Shown piece by piece: positions 9,966 through 19,616 of a stretch of DNA of 45,964 nucleotides. The stretch is from the NCBI RefSeq assembly GCF_913776295.1, contig NZ_CAJYOJ010000047.1, positions 1-45,964 on the forward strand. Reading direction: 5' to 3'. Positions within the stretch are counted from its first letter, which is position 1. Each line of letters starts with the position of its first letter. This DNA is from an uncultured Pedobacter sp. (GTDB lineage Bacteria > Bacteroidota > Bacteroidia > Sphingobacteriales > Sphingobacteriaceae). The position numbers were made by a program, and so were the translations under genes. The notes beneath the pieces are model-generated. The model did not search any database. It was not told where the DNA came from and saw only the letters and a list, made by a program, of their open reading frames with translations.

Positions 9966-9997
9966 CAAAAATACAATTTAGTTTATCCATTCGCAAT
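9966..9997 (-). promoter_or_regulatory. Probable gcvH promoter
   Basis: On the minus strand, ATTG (9997-9994), 20 bases and TATTTTTG (9973-9966) fit the Bacteroidetes -33/-7 pattern. The leader to the gcvH ATG would be about 65 bases. It lies after the end of the upstream three-gene cassette, so gcvH need not depend on read-through from it. Confidence 0.5.
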
Positions 9998-10084
9998 GGC
10001 TGAAAAATTTACTTATCAGAAAAGGGTTTAGAAGAATATCAACTTGAGAATGAAAATTATTTCATCCTGAAATTCAGAGAGGAA

Positions 10085-10705
10085 TTATCTGTTATTATTT
10101 TTTTTCCAAAGCTTGGAAAGCGTGAAAAGATCTTTGTCATCTCCCGCCTTAGATGGCTCTGGCCGCACACTACACATATACTTTCTTGAAGTAGTAAAAT
10201 ATGTTGTAGTACTATCCGCTTCAAGAAAGATACCTTGAAAAATTCTAGCACCAACAGCTAGATTAATAGGGTTGTTATTGTTATTTGTTAATTCAATTGA
10301 TAAGCATCCACAATAACCTGGTTGCACAAGAGTAGAAACAGTAAGCCCTAACCGAGAGTACGAACTTCTCATATACAACGAAATCATATATTTTTCTGGT
10401 AGCTTAACATATTCCAAACTACTTGCAAGAACCGTTTGGTTTGGATAAAGAATAAACGTTTCTCCCAACTGACGTCTTGTTTCTTGAAAGAACAGTCTTA
10501 CGTCCCTTTGAGCATCGCCAGCATCTTCATTCATGGAAGTGTTAATAAATGGTTCCCGGCCCTGAACCGACACTAAAAAATTGCATCCTAACCTGAAATC
10601 TACCCCTATTTGGGTTACTTGACTACTTTCCAATAAAGGACGAATAGTTAAACTTTTGTCAGCTATTAATTCATTTATTTTCTGACCTGATATAAACCCG
10701 CTCAT
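10085..10705 (-). CDS. dCTP deaminase / dUTPase-superfamily protein
   Basis: The gene probably encodes a cytoplasmic nucleotide deaminase of 206 residues. With the ATG at 10705 chosen, the numbering matches E. coli Dcd by eye: GVDFRLG near 34-40, phosphate-binding MRSSYSRLGL with R113, S114, S115 and R118, and the catalytic Glu as E138 in LSIELTN. The position of the conserved Asp (IDPGW in E. coli) is Gln128 (LVQPGY). A C-terminal SRKYMCS segment may act as the lid. The ATG overlaps the preceding stop as ATGA, with GGGAGG about 10 bases upstream; an earlier TTG at 10723 is less likely. Deaminating dCTP to dUTP, or depleting dCTP as in known anti-phage deaminases, is inference. Confidence 0.8.
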   Translation of the reverse strand: MSGFISGQKINELIADKSLTIRPLLESSQVTQIGVDFRLGCNFLVSVQGREPFINTSMNEDAGDAQRDVRLFFQETRRQLGETFILYPNQTVLASSLEYVKLPEKYMISLYMRSSYSRLGLTVSTLVQPGYCGCLSIELTNNNNNPINLAVGARIFQGIFLEADSTTTYFTTSRKYMCSVRPEPSKAGDDKDLFTLSKLWKKNNNR

Positions 10706-11817
10706 ATTAAAGAGGCCTCCCAACTTTTTTCAATAAAATAATTACCTATGGATTTTTCAACTAAGTTGTTTAGAACCTTGTAAGCATTATCAGAAGTAAA
10801 GTCACCTGTTAGACCGGCATTTACCTTAAAATCGTCCGGTCCTTTTAGCCAAATTTCCCAAGCATAGGCAAAAACTCCATGTAATTTTGCAGTATTATCT
10901 ATCTCAATTGGAAGAAACTTATAAAATTCGTCGCTGACTATATCCTCATGCCTTTTAATCAGATGTCTTCCTGATCTATTAAATGTAATTTTCTTGATGA
11001 GTTTTACTATTGGATTATCTATGTTATCAATAAAATCATTTACTACTTTTACCCTGTTAATTGTGGAAGGATGACTATAAGAAGCATTACTTGAATTTCT
11101 GGTAAGATATTGCAAATAATAATTTGATGATTTACCAATATACTGAGCAGCAAAGATATCACAGAAATATTCGGCTAAGTGATCAGTTAGAATATCAATT
11201 TCGTTTTGACCTCCAACTAAAAATTGTTCATACTGAATAAAATCCGAAGATGAGATAGATTGAACTTCCATGGCAACAATTTTTGAAATAGCGTACTTCA
11301 GATCAATGAAGTGCCCTAATTCATGATATAATACTACTGAAGAAAAATAATCCCGTGACAAAATCAACGGTAAATTGATTTGCACTAAGCGTTTTGCAAA
11401 AGTTATTCCATATTGTATATCAATTGACTGATAAACAAAGTCCTCTAATGCCAATGTGGGGTCATAACTAAAGGCAAGAGTATTATTGTTAAGGCTGGTT
11501 ACAATTATATATTGCTGATCGATCCAATCATTCATAGCCACATTAAGACAATTAACAACTTCAAAGGGCATTGAACTTAATATACTATCTTTTAAAAATT
11601 CCAAACTATTGCATATAAAGCTAAGGTGCTCCTGTTTTTCAAATACAGGGGCTACAGCTGATAGACCTGATATGGATCCTTTTACAGCAGAAAAAAGTTT
11701 ATTAAGATTATCTTGATAATTTTTTTTATCCAGATCAGAATAACTATTATTCTTTGATTTTTCTACAAAAATTTCAGTTTGTGAGAGATGAAGATTTAAG
11801 AGCGATGTATAGTCCAT
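10702..11817 (-). CDS. Putative zinc metallopeptidase (HELGH)
   Basis: A 371-residue soluble protein with no signal peptide or clear membrane segment. It has a zinc-peptidase motif, YHELGHFID, with HELGH at 165-169. About 45 residues later comes HLAEYFCDIFAA, whose E216 and D220 fit the third-ligand ExxxD of gluzincins. A later SHPSTINR (248-255) resembles the His-Pro segment after the active site in some integral peptidases, but I cannot place it in a named family. The N-terminal ~150 residues are helical and unrecognised. It is the middle gene of the cassette, 10 bp after the small gene and overlapping the deaminase gene by 4 bp. A protease is likely; its target is unknown. Confidence 0.75.
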   Translation of the reverse strand: MDYTSLLNLHLSQTEIFVEKSKNNSYSDLDKKNYQDNLNKLFSAVKGSISGLSAVAPVFEKQEHLSFICNSLEFLKDSILSSMPFEVVNCLNVAMNDWIDQQYIIVTSLNNNTLAFSYDPTLALEDFVYQSIDIQYGITFAKRLVQINLPLILSRDYFSSVVLYHELGHFIDLKYAISKIVAMEVQSISSSDFIQYEQFLVGGQNEIDILTDHLAEYFCDIFAAQYIGKSSNYYLQYLTRNSSNASYSHPSTINRVKVVNDFIDNIDNPIVKLIKKITFNRSGRHLIKRHEDIVSDEFYKFLPIEIDNTAKLHGVFAYAWEIWLKGPDDFKVNAGLTGDFTSDNAYKVLNNLVEKSIGNYFIEKSWEASLI

Positions 11818-11827
11818 TGTAAATTAG

Positions 11828-12133
11828 CTATGCTAAAGCATGCCTTTTGTTCTCGTTCAGAACATTTAAAATATCATTAAATATTTTCCTATTCAATTTA
11901 TCTTCGCTTAAACCGCTAAATAATGAATTTGCTTTTTGGGAAAGCAAAATTTTCACATTTAAACCTACACTATCTAATTCAGATATACCTTTTTCTTGAT
12001 TTACAACCTGTATGACATCAGATAATATTGGCTGAACCAATTTGATATATTCATCATCTCCTTCAATAGCGTGTTGAAGAAATGAAATAAAAAAATCGAA
12101 CTCTAGTTCTTGTTGGTTATGAGATCTTAACAT
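11828..12133 (-). CDS. Small unrecognised protein, first gene of the deaminase cassette
   Basis: About 101 residues from the ATG at 12133; an in-frame TTG at 12151 would add six. The protein is acidic to neutral, predicted mostly helical (FDFFISFLQHAIEG, IFNDILNVLNENK) and has no signal peptide or membrane segment. I recognise no family. Its place as the leading gene of a tight three-gene unit suggests an accessory, sensor or inhibitor role for the metallopeptidase or deaminase, but nothing in the sequence proves this. Confidence 0.6.
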   Translation of the reverse strand: MLRSHNQQELEFDFFISFLQHAIEGDDEYIKLVQPILSDVIQVVNQEKGISELDSVGLNVKILLSQKANSLFSGLSEDKLNRKIFNDILNVLNENKRHALA

Positions 12134-12203
12134 TTTAGGTAGTTTAGGCAATAAATTAACCGAAATACAATGTAAATGTTCGAAAATTAATTCTAAAATT
12201 TAA

Positions 12204-12221
12204 AACTTTTACACAAAAGTT
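12204..12221. promoter_or_regulatory. 18-bp palindrome upstream of the cassette
   Basis: AACTTTT and AAAAGTT (7 bp each) flank ACAC, about 70 bp before the ATG of the first cassette gene. It is a candidate operator or leader hairpin. The best promoter match in the 275-bp gap after sprA is TAGCTTTG on the minus strand (12357-12350), which would put the palindrome inside a ~210-base leader; the matching -33 box is weak. The gap is otherwise AT-rich with no recognisable gene. Confidence 0.4.
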
Positions 12222-12408
12222 GCTAACTGTTCAGAGAAAAAAAACATAAAAACATGAAAATCAATTGTTTACATGAGCAAGTTATCAACATTTCAGATAC
12301 AATCACTGGAGAAATCTCATAGATTGCAGTTTTCTTTAACTCGTTAATACAAAGCTAATGTTTATTTTATTATTGTTTTAATTTATTAAGTTTAACTTAT
12401 TTTATTTT

Positions 12409-15400
12409 TTAGTTCAATGTAAACCTTAAACTAAAACCAAAATTACTGAACGAAGTATTAAAGGTTTGTGAGGTATAAGGTTTTGTGATATTTGAATCGT
12501 AAAACAATTTGATGTTGAATTTCTGATTTAACACATAATCTACACTTGGCCTCAAGGTAATATTCTTGGCTCCTGAAGATACTTCTGCCTCACTTACATC
12601 AGCACGATAGATCACTGTTTTATTATCCCGGATGGCCACATCCAATTTAAAATCCATATTGTTATCCATTTTGAGGCTTTTAAACCACCCGAACGGGAAA
12701 CGGAATTTATTGGTGCGGTAGCCCAGCCCCAATACCATATTGTTTTCTGATAATTGGGCCAACTGACTGTTTGATAAGCTAAGTCCCAACAAACGCGATC
12801 GGTTTAACTCGAAAGAGGCAGTGAGGTTATTTTTAAACCTGGTATCAACACCAACCAAGGGAGAAAAATATTCAGAAATGGTTACCTGAGCAAACTGGTA
12901 TTCCGGTAAAAAATTATTATTTACATCTCTGCTGCTAACCGAACCGTTCGTTTCCTGATAACGCAATAAGGTATTAAAGCCATTGATATTATAGGCTGAG
13001 CGATAGCCATGACGGATATCGACCGATGAAAATTTATCGGCAATAAAAGGAATACGGGTTAAACCGCTATAAGTTAGACTCCAGTTTGGAAGCGGTATTT
13101 TAGGGAAAGCATTCATTTTTGTTTTACCAGCATCTTTACCCGAATAGGCGGCCATAAAAGCAGATATGATTACGTCCTGGCTCTCCTTACCGTATCCGTC
13201 TGCATAGCCTCCACTGATACCAGCCGAATTCGGATTTTCAGCACCCAGCCTCCTGGAAATAATTATTCTATTGGCCATGAACTGGTTAAACAGTCCTGAG
13301 ATAACCGTAGCATTACTTTCTTTAAAAGCCGTACCCAAAGCGATGTATGATACACTATAATCACCCGTGGTAATTGCACTCAGGTTCTCAAACGATGATA
13401 CGCTGGCGACATACCTAAAATTGGTACTGAAATTTCTGGTCTGTGCTTTATTGGCTTTTAGCGTAATCCGTAAATCTTTAAAGGGTTCTACCAAACCGGT
13501 AAACTGAAAATCTTCACGAAGTGTGTTTACATATAACTGGTTTTGTAAAGTATCAGTTGTTAACCAGCCATTGCCCAGTGCCATCTCACGGATATCGCGC
13601 TGACTCCCAAAAACGAAACCCAGACCTGGGGCGCCAGTAGCCCTGTCAAGGCCAAAAAACTGTGTTGTTGGCATATAACCTGGCAGAAAAATACCTTTTG
13701 TTTGCACAAAACTGGCATTAACATTTTTTAAACTGGTTAAAATATTAATAAAGAAGTTCTTCGCTTTGTTGCCATCGTCATTACCGGCACTCCTGATGAA
13801 GCCAAATTTGTTGTATAGCGTAGTCAGATTTAACGTGGGGTTCACCTGAACGGTTCTGCTGTTTTGTACAGTGTTACCCAAATTTATATTGGGATCGCGC
13901 AGGGTAGAAAGTGGTTCCGTTTGCCAGTTAAAATTGGTACCATAACGGGTTTTTACGGTCACCCAGTTTAATCCCGGTATTTTATCAATCGGTAAATTAT
14001 AGGTCACATTTAAATTGTGGTTATAATCGGTTGTACGTCCTAATCGTTTTAGGTTTTGCCAAACCGTATCACGTTTGATGCCATCAATTCTTCCATCCGG
14101 TTCATCGATAATCGAATAATTTGTGGCATTAAAATCCAACTGTAACGAACGCGTAAGGTTCCAAGCAATGCCATAAACCCGGCTCATGGTGAAGTTTTTG
14201 TTAAAGGTAGTTCCGTAGCCGTTCCGGTAAAGCCCAATGGTATTATTCGGATCGTTGTTCCGCAAGGTATTTTCTGAGTATAAACGGTCTACATCAATCC
14301 TGAAATTAATGGCACTTGGGAAAATGCTAAAGTTAAAGTCCTTTAACAAAGCCAGCATGTTCGATTTTATAATCTTTTCAAAAGGTGCTATTGTTTTGGC
14401 TTCTTTTGAATAACTATACTGTAATGAGGCCCTATAGGTATTCTGAATGCTATTTTGGTTAATAAAATCACGATGATTATATTGGGTATAAGCATAACTT
14501 GCAGCAAAATTTTCAATATCCCAAAGTTGGGCAGGTTTACTGGTATTGACACGTTCTTTCCTAACATTGGTAAAGTTAATGCCTCTTCTAATAGTATAAT
14601 CCTGTGCAAAATTTAAAATCGAATCTTTTTGTTCTTTAGTAGATTGCGATAAAGCATTTTTGAGTTCGATATCTGGTGTTCTTGGATTGAACTGCGGGGT
14701 AGAAACCTGTTTAGAGTAATTCACAAACATCGGGATTTTCACACCCGATTTCTGAGGAAGGAACTTGCCCAGTTCCACCGCCGAAGAAACATCAAGCAAT
14801 ACATTGTCTGCACGGTTCCGCTCGCTCACTTTCGAATCAATAGTTCCAAAACCAATGGTAGATTTACTTCCTGAAATATTTACATCTGCAAAATCGGCCA
14901 ATTTTAAGTTCAATCTTCCTGTTGCTGCCCAGCCGCCTCTTTCATCAAATTCAGTTAATCTTAATTCATTAAACCAAACCAGTGCACTTTTATCCAGGCC
15001 ATCGTCATTTCGCTCATCATTGGCAGCACGGAGCGGATTTTTAACACCCACCATATATATTCTAACCTTACTCATATCAGGTTGCCCTTTAACGATAATT
15101 GTCCTGGTACCGTCAGTGTAGGTAAATGGGACATTTGTAGGCCACGGCTGGCCGTTAGCTTGTTTGGCTACGTTCCGGGCTAATTTTGCATTCTGGAAAA
15201 GCGTTAAGTTAATATCCATTCTATTGGCTTCAGGCCAGATGGCATCGGCATCTCTTGTACCTGGATTGGTAACCTTTAACGGAATTACATATTCATAATA
15301 ATTGTCTTGATTATCGGTACCGATCCGTAAGAATGCTGCAACATCATTGTCATTTAAAACCTGGTTATTAACCGCTTCAGCATGAATAAACATTTCTAAA

Positions 15401-18400
15401 TGTTTGTAAGACCGGAAATCGCTATAGGCAGTTTTAAACGCCGCTCTACCGTAACCATCTCTTAACGACTTTACAGTAACCGATAACGATTGCTCATTTA
15501 AACGGGTATCGCCACGATAATTGCTATAGTCGCGCTCCCGAAGAATACCAGGCGGTGTTACATATGGGATTGGTGACCGCTTACCATTTTCTTCGATGTT
15601 TACCGTTGAAACTTCAATAGTGGAATTATCGGGAGTTAGTGCAGGTAAAGATGGATCTACTATTACTTGTGATGCCTGGTTGGAAGCATTATATTCTCTC
15701 CACTCTCCACGGATTAACTGCAACTTCGCAAAACGCATTACGGCAGTATCTGCAAAATTGGTCATAAACATCCTAAAGAAACGGATAGATTTAAAATCCT
15801 GGATACCACCTACCCGATCCTGGTACTGGCTGATTGGGATTCTGAATTGATACCATGAAACAGCTTGCGTATTTCCATTGGCCAGTTTTACCTGTGAGGT
15901 CACTTTATCTGTAATAAAATTCTGGCCCACATTTAAATCGCCCGGACGCATCGAAACTTTGTACTGAAAATACTCATCACTTTGCGTCATGTTATTATCG
16001 CGGTTGATGTCTTCCCCATCGGGTAAAGAGGTAGAAGCAGAGTTTTCAAGTCCTAATTCTTCCTGCGACTGCTGGGATGTTTTAGAGTTTCCTTCTGTTC
16101 CGTTATATTTTTCGTAACGTTTAAGGATACCTGCATTAATCTGATCTAGCGCCGGCCCCCTGAAATAAGTATAGTTATCAGATGACGGATCGGCATCAAG
16201 TGCTGCCGAAGCTGTTGCATTCAGTTGCGATTTGATCTGAGTAATTGCCGCAGCAAATTTTACTTTTTCATCAGCATCTGATAATCCGTCCAAACCGACG
16301 TCCTGAGCCCTACGCGAACCGGGATTGTTATCGAAAGCCTGCACAACGGGTTGCAGTTTCGGTACGCGCCCCCAAACGGTTTCATCATATTTGCTTGGAT
16401 CGTTTGTAGCAGGCAGACCATTTTCCAATGATTTTCTCCCATCTTTAAGAATATCTTCTGATATATTGCCCAGGTTAAAATAAATATCACCACCGGCAGA
16501 ATTCGGTTTGTAAATAAATGGATCCATCACCCAAAACTCAATAAAGCCAACATTTAAGGCTTCAAAATCATTGGTTTCGATCTTACGCTGAAAACCGCCC
16601 CAACTATTTCTGGGTTGCAGTAAACTTCCATCAGGCCTAAAGTCAGTTGTACGGAAATTATATGGCCCCCTAACAGTTGGATAATAGGCCACATCTAAAG
16701 TGGTAATATTTAAAGCCTGCCCGGTTGCCGTTTCCTTAAATGGAAAAACTTCCTGCTCAATTACCTCTCTTACGTAATGATTGGAAAGTTCATTGCGATT
16801 GCCCCTGATATTGGCAGGGGTAGTAGAAGCTGCTGAATTATAAAAAGTTGGATCGATGTTGTAAAAAGCAATCCTTGCCCTGTTATAACCGTAAGACAAA
16901 TCGTTGGATCGGTTAAACTCCGGGAAAAGCTGTGGTGTACCGGATAGCTGCCAGGCAATAGCACTCTTTAGATCGATTACAGATCTTGACGCCTCGAAAT
17001 CATCCAGATAACTTACCCCGTTTTTACTGCCTGCAAAATTCAGTGCTCTGGGGTGCCCGGGAATGAGTTGAGCAAATTCACCATAAAATGTTACACTCGA
17101 TGGTGCTTTGGTTGAAATGAACGGAAGCTTATCCACCAGTTTTGTTAAAAAGCGTGATGGTGAGCTATAGTTAATATCTGCTCCCCAAATGGTATTCGAA
17201 ATGGGTTCTTCCCCGATATTTACCTTCTGGGTTAAAGGTTTTTCGGTCAGGTTCATGATCGTACCCCCAAGGTTTAGCTTATTGTTTACTCGGTAATCTA
17301 AACGGGTTCCGAAGAGCGACCGTTGCTGCAAACCAAAGGTTTCACTGTTTTCCGTGGTAATCCTGATCGGTTGGCCGGAAACCAGAAGTGCCTGGTTGAT
17401 GATGCTTACACGACCGCCTTGATAGTCGACTGTAAAATCTACCCCCTCGGTAAGTGGCATAGTCCCTGCAAACACCTTTACCGATCCTTCCGGAACATTG
17501 ATGGCATTTAAGCTGAATTCAGATGAAATATCAGACTGGTAGCTTACCTTGATGGTATACCTGTTCTGGTTTTGAAATAGTTGCCTGGCAATGGTTTGCG
17601 TTGAATCATATAATGCGGTAAATGTATATTTGTTGATCAATGCCTGTTCGCTGGGTAAAAACTTTGCAGCCAGATCTTTACCAAAAGGTTCTATCACGGG
17701 AAAAATAATCCTTCCATTTGCCGGATCGATCGTGATATAACCCGAATTGGTATTGGTAACCAACGAGGTTTGCCCGTTGCTGCCCACACCGAACATACTG
17801 GCCTGGTTGGCATTGCTTGCCGTAGAGTAAGATCCGAAGGCATTATTTGCCGCCACAAAATCGAAAACCCCATCAGGTTTCCGCTCGTTCTGCTGGTTCA
17901 GACGATCGAATTCTGTTAAGGCAATCCACTGTTTGTTAGCGGTATTCTGACCCTCGGTCATTACCGGATTATCTACCCCCGTTTCATTATCGATACGGTA
18001 AATATCGAGCTTAAAATTCTGACTGCTGATCTGGTACCCGCCGATAGAGTAAATATTTTTCATCATCAGGTCCCAGATTGGCAGCTGGATCTTGGTCGTT
18101 TCGTTCTTAAGCAATTTGGCATAAAGCACCTTAGGGTTAGCCGCATCAAAAGGGACATCGGTAGAAAACTCACCTACCTGATACTCCACACCGTTATAGG
18201 TGTAGCGATAGGCAACGGCCAAAACCTCATCGGCATTAAGTGGGTTGTTTAACGATAGATAACCCAGCTGCGGCTGAAAGGTGAATTCACGGTCTGTTAA
18301 CTTCCTGGCATAAACCAGTTTGGCAAAGTTATCGGTGTTACTGCTGTTGGCTGGTGTTGTCTGGAAGAAAGAAAGCACGGCATTCGAATTTGTTTGCCTG

Positions 18401-19605
18401 ATGGCACCGCCCTGATAAGCATTTAACTGCGAAATCAGATTGTTTGATTGTTGCGGAAAACCTGTAGCAGTGGTTCCTGCCGGTAAGCCAGAAGTCCCCC
18501 CATTAATCAAAACATTGTTAAAAGGAGCATTTTCACCCAAATCCATTAAACCCAACACATCCCTGGAGTCGTTTGTATTCCCTGCTTTATTGGTAATCCA
18601 TACCTCTATTTTGGTAATCTGAACCGGTGAAGTAATAATGGGCGCATTGGCCAGGTTTCTGTTATAGTTATTCCTGAAATATTGCGACAGGAAATAGTGT
18701 TTATTCGCCTCGTAGCTGTCGATACCTACAGTTGTTGTATTTTGCTGTGCGCCATTGGTAATCTTGATCTCTCTTGATTGTGATTTTTGTTGTGTATAAA
18801 CACTGGTTACATTTAAACGTCCGAATTTAAGTTGCGTTTTTATACCGAAAAGGGCCTGTGTACCGGTAATTAATGAAGTATTTAATGGCAAACTTACGTT
18901 ACCTGCTTCTATTTTTTGAATGATATCATCTACGCCGCCCGTATAATCCAATTTGATCTGATTTTCGAAATCAAATTGTGCTTCTGTATTGTAATTACTT
19001 TTAATTTTTAGTTTGTTACCAATATTTCCAACCAGGTCCATCTGTATCCTTTGGTTAAAATCGAAATTGGTTTGTACCCTTTGCCTTTCGTTAAAGAGAG
19101 GGTTTTCATTTTTATTGATCCTACCCAAAAAAGTAAGTTCAGCCTCTCCACGTGGCTGGATATCAATCGTTGTGCCACCGAAAAGTTTCTCAAAAGCTTT
19201 ACTATTTACCTGAATTTTCGGAATAATACCGGTACTTCTGTAATCACTCACTTCTGCATTGGAAATGCTGCGCCAATTACCCCTTTTAATTTCACTGTTT
19301 ACCAAACGTTGGTACTCATCAATAGTTAAGTATTGCGTATTCAGAACAAAATTTTCACCGATTAGTTCCTTGATTATATAACGTTTATTCTTCGCATCGT
19401 ATTCTACAACACGTTTTAAATTACTTGGAGATGGATAGAATGGATTAACTGCCGGATTAAGTCCCAGTTGTTCTTTTTCCCGTAGGCTAAAATTATTTTT
19501 CGGCTTAATAGTATCCGTTTTGCTTGGAACAACCTGGGCGTAAGTAGTTTGAAAAGCAATTAGAAAAAGAGGGATGAGAAACAGAAATGTAGATATTCTC
19601 TTCAA
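12409..19605 (-). CDS. sprA: Cell-surface protein SprA (type IX secretion translocon)
   Basis: At 2398 residues this is the giant outer-membrane protein that, in Flavobacterium, forms the protein-conducting barrel of the type IX secretion system and is needed for gliding. A signal peptide (about 1-24, ending TTYAQ) leads into repeated SprA N-terminal-type modules (LGLNPAVNPFYPSP, then GRAEL-type beta segments and SLPLNTSLITGTQALFGIKTQLKFG). The rest is a very long beta-rich chain ending in an aromatic strand. The start appears to be TTG, 11 bp after the ruvA stop, since no ATG occurs in the signal peptide. It is the last gene of maeB-ruvA-sprA. Substrates of the system are not visible here. 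Confidence 0.95.
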   Translation of the reverse strand: MKRISTFLFLIPLFLIAFQTTYAQVVPSKTDTIKPKNNFSLREKEQLGLNPAVNPFYPSPSNLKRVVEYDAKNKRYIIKELIGENFVLNTQYLTIDEYQRLVNSEIKRGNWRSISNAEVSDYRSTGIIPKIQVNSKAFEKLFGGTTIDIQPRGEAELTFLGRINKNENPLFNERQRVQTNFDFNQRIQMDLVGNIGNKLKIKSNYNTEAQFDFENQIKLDYTGGVDDIIQKIEAGNVSLPLNTSLITGTQALFGIKTQLKFGRLNVTSVYTQQKSQSREIKITNGAQQNTTTVGIDSYEANKHYFLSQYFRNNYNRNLANAPIITSPVQITKIEVWITNKAGNTNDSRDVLGLMDLGENAPFNNVLINGGTSGLPAGTTATGFPQQSNNLISQLNAYQGGAIRQTNSNAVLSFFQTTPANSSNTDNFAKLVYARKLTDREFTFQPQLGYLSLNNPLNADEVLAVAYRYTYNGVEYQVGEFSTDVPFDAANPKVLYAKLLKNETTKIQLPIWDLMMKNIYSIGGYQISSQNFKLDIYRIDNETGVDNPVMTEGQNTANKQWIALTEFDRLNQQNERKPDGVFDFVAANNAFGSYSTASNANQASMFGVGSNGQTSLVTNTNSGYITIDPANGRIIFPVIEPFGKDLAAKFLPSEQALINKYTFTALYDSTQTIARQLFQNQNRYTIKVSYQSDISSEFSLNAINVPEGSVKVFAGTMPLTEGVDFTVDYQGGRVSIINQALLVSGQPIRITTENSETFGLQQRSLFGTRLDYRVNNKLNLGGTIMNLTEKPLTQKVNIGEEPISNTIWGADINYSSPSRFLTKLVDKLPFISTKAPSSVTFYGEFAQLIPGHPRALNFAGSKNGVSYLDDFEASRSVIDLKSAIAWQLSGTPQLFPEFNRSNDLSYGYNRARIAFYNIDPTFYNSAASTTPANIRGNRNELSNHYVREVIEQEVFPFKETATGQALNITTLDVAYYPTVRGPYNFRTTDFRPDGSLLQPRNSWGGFQRKIETNDFEALNVGFIEFWVMDPFIYKPNSAGGDIYFNLGNISEDILKDGRKSLENGLPATNDPSKYDETVWGRVPKLQPVVQAFDNNPGSRRAQDVGLDGLSDADEKVKFAAAITQIKSQLNATASAALDADPSSDNYTYFRGPALDQINAGILKRYEKYNGTEGNSKTSQQSQEELGLENSASTSLPDGEDINRDNNMTQSDEYFQYKVSMRPGDLNVGQNFITDKVTSQVKLANGNTQAVSWYQFRIPISQYQDRVGGIQDFKSIRFFRMFMTNFADTAVMRFAKLQLIRGEWREYNASNQASQVIVDPSLPALTPDNSTIEVSTVNIEENGKRSPIPYVTPPGILRERDYSNYRGDTRLNEQSLSVTVKSLRDGYGRAAFKTAYSDFRSYKHLEMFIHAEAVNNQVLNDNDVAAFLRIGTDNQDNYYEYVIPLKVTNPGTRDADAIWPEANRMDINLTLFQNAKLARNVAKQANGQPWPTNVPFTYTDGTRTIIVKGQPDMSKVRIYMVGVKNPLRAANDERNDDGLDKSALVWFNELRLTEFDERGGWAATGRLNLKLADFADVNISGSKSTIGFGTIDSKVSERNRADNVLLDVSSAVELGKFLPQKSGVKIPMFVNYSKQVSTPQFNPRTPDIELKNALSQSTKEQKDSILNFAQDYTIRRGINFTNVRKERVNTSKPAQLWDIENFAASYAYTQYNHRDFINQNSIQNTYRASLQYSYSKEAKTIAPFEKIIKSNMLALLKDFNFSIFPSAINFRIDVDRLYSENTLRNNDPNNTIGLYRNGYGTTFNKNFTMSRVYGIAWNLTRSLQLDFNATNYSIIDEPDGRIDGIKRDTVWQNLKRLGRTTDYNHNLNVTYNLPIDKIPGLNWVTVKTRYGTNFNWQTEPLSTLRDPNINLGNTVQNSRTVQVNPTLNLTTLYNKFGFIRSAGNDDGNKAKNFFINILTSLKNVNASFVQTKGIFLPGYMPTTQFFGLDRATGAPGLGFVFGSQRDIREMALGNGWLTTDTLQNQLYVNTLREDFQFTGLVEPFKDLRITLKANKAQTRNFSTNFRYVASVSSFENLSAITTGDYSVSYIALGTAFKESNATVISGLFNQFMANRIIISRRLGAENPNSAGISGGYADGYGKESQDVIISAFMAAYSGKDAGKTKMNAFPKIPLPNWSLTYSGLTRIPFIADKFSSVDIRHGYRSAYNINGFNTLLRYQETNGSVSSRDVNNNFLPEYQFAQVTISEYFSPLVGVDTRFKNNLTASFELNRSRLLGLSLSNSQLAQLSENNMVLGLGYRTNKFRFPFGWFKSLKMDNNMDFKLDVAIRDNKTVIYRADVSEAEVSSGAKNITLRPSVDYVLNQKFNIKLFYDSNITKPYTSQTFNTSFSNFGFSLRFTLN

Positions 19606-19616
19606 AGGCGTTAAGG

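Noticed and set aside
9939..12366. AGCTAATATTTATT (9939-9952) and AGCTAATGTTTATT (12353-12366) as target-site repeats flanking the cassette
   Set aside because: 13 of 14 match, but the words are AT-rich, and the first copy lies inside the gcvH leader, past its promoter. Chance is likely.
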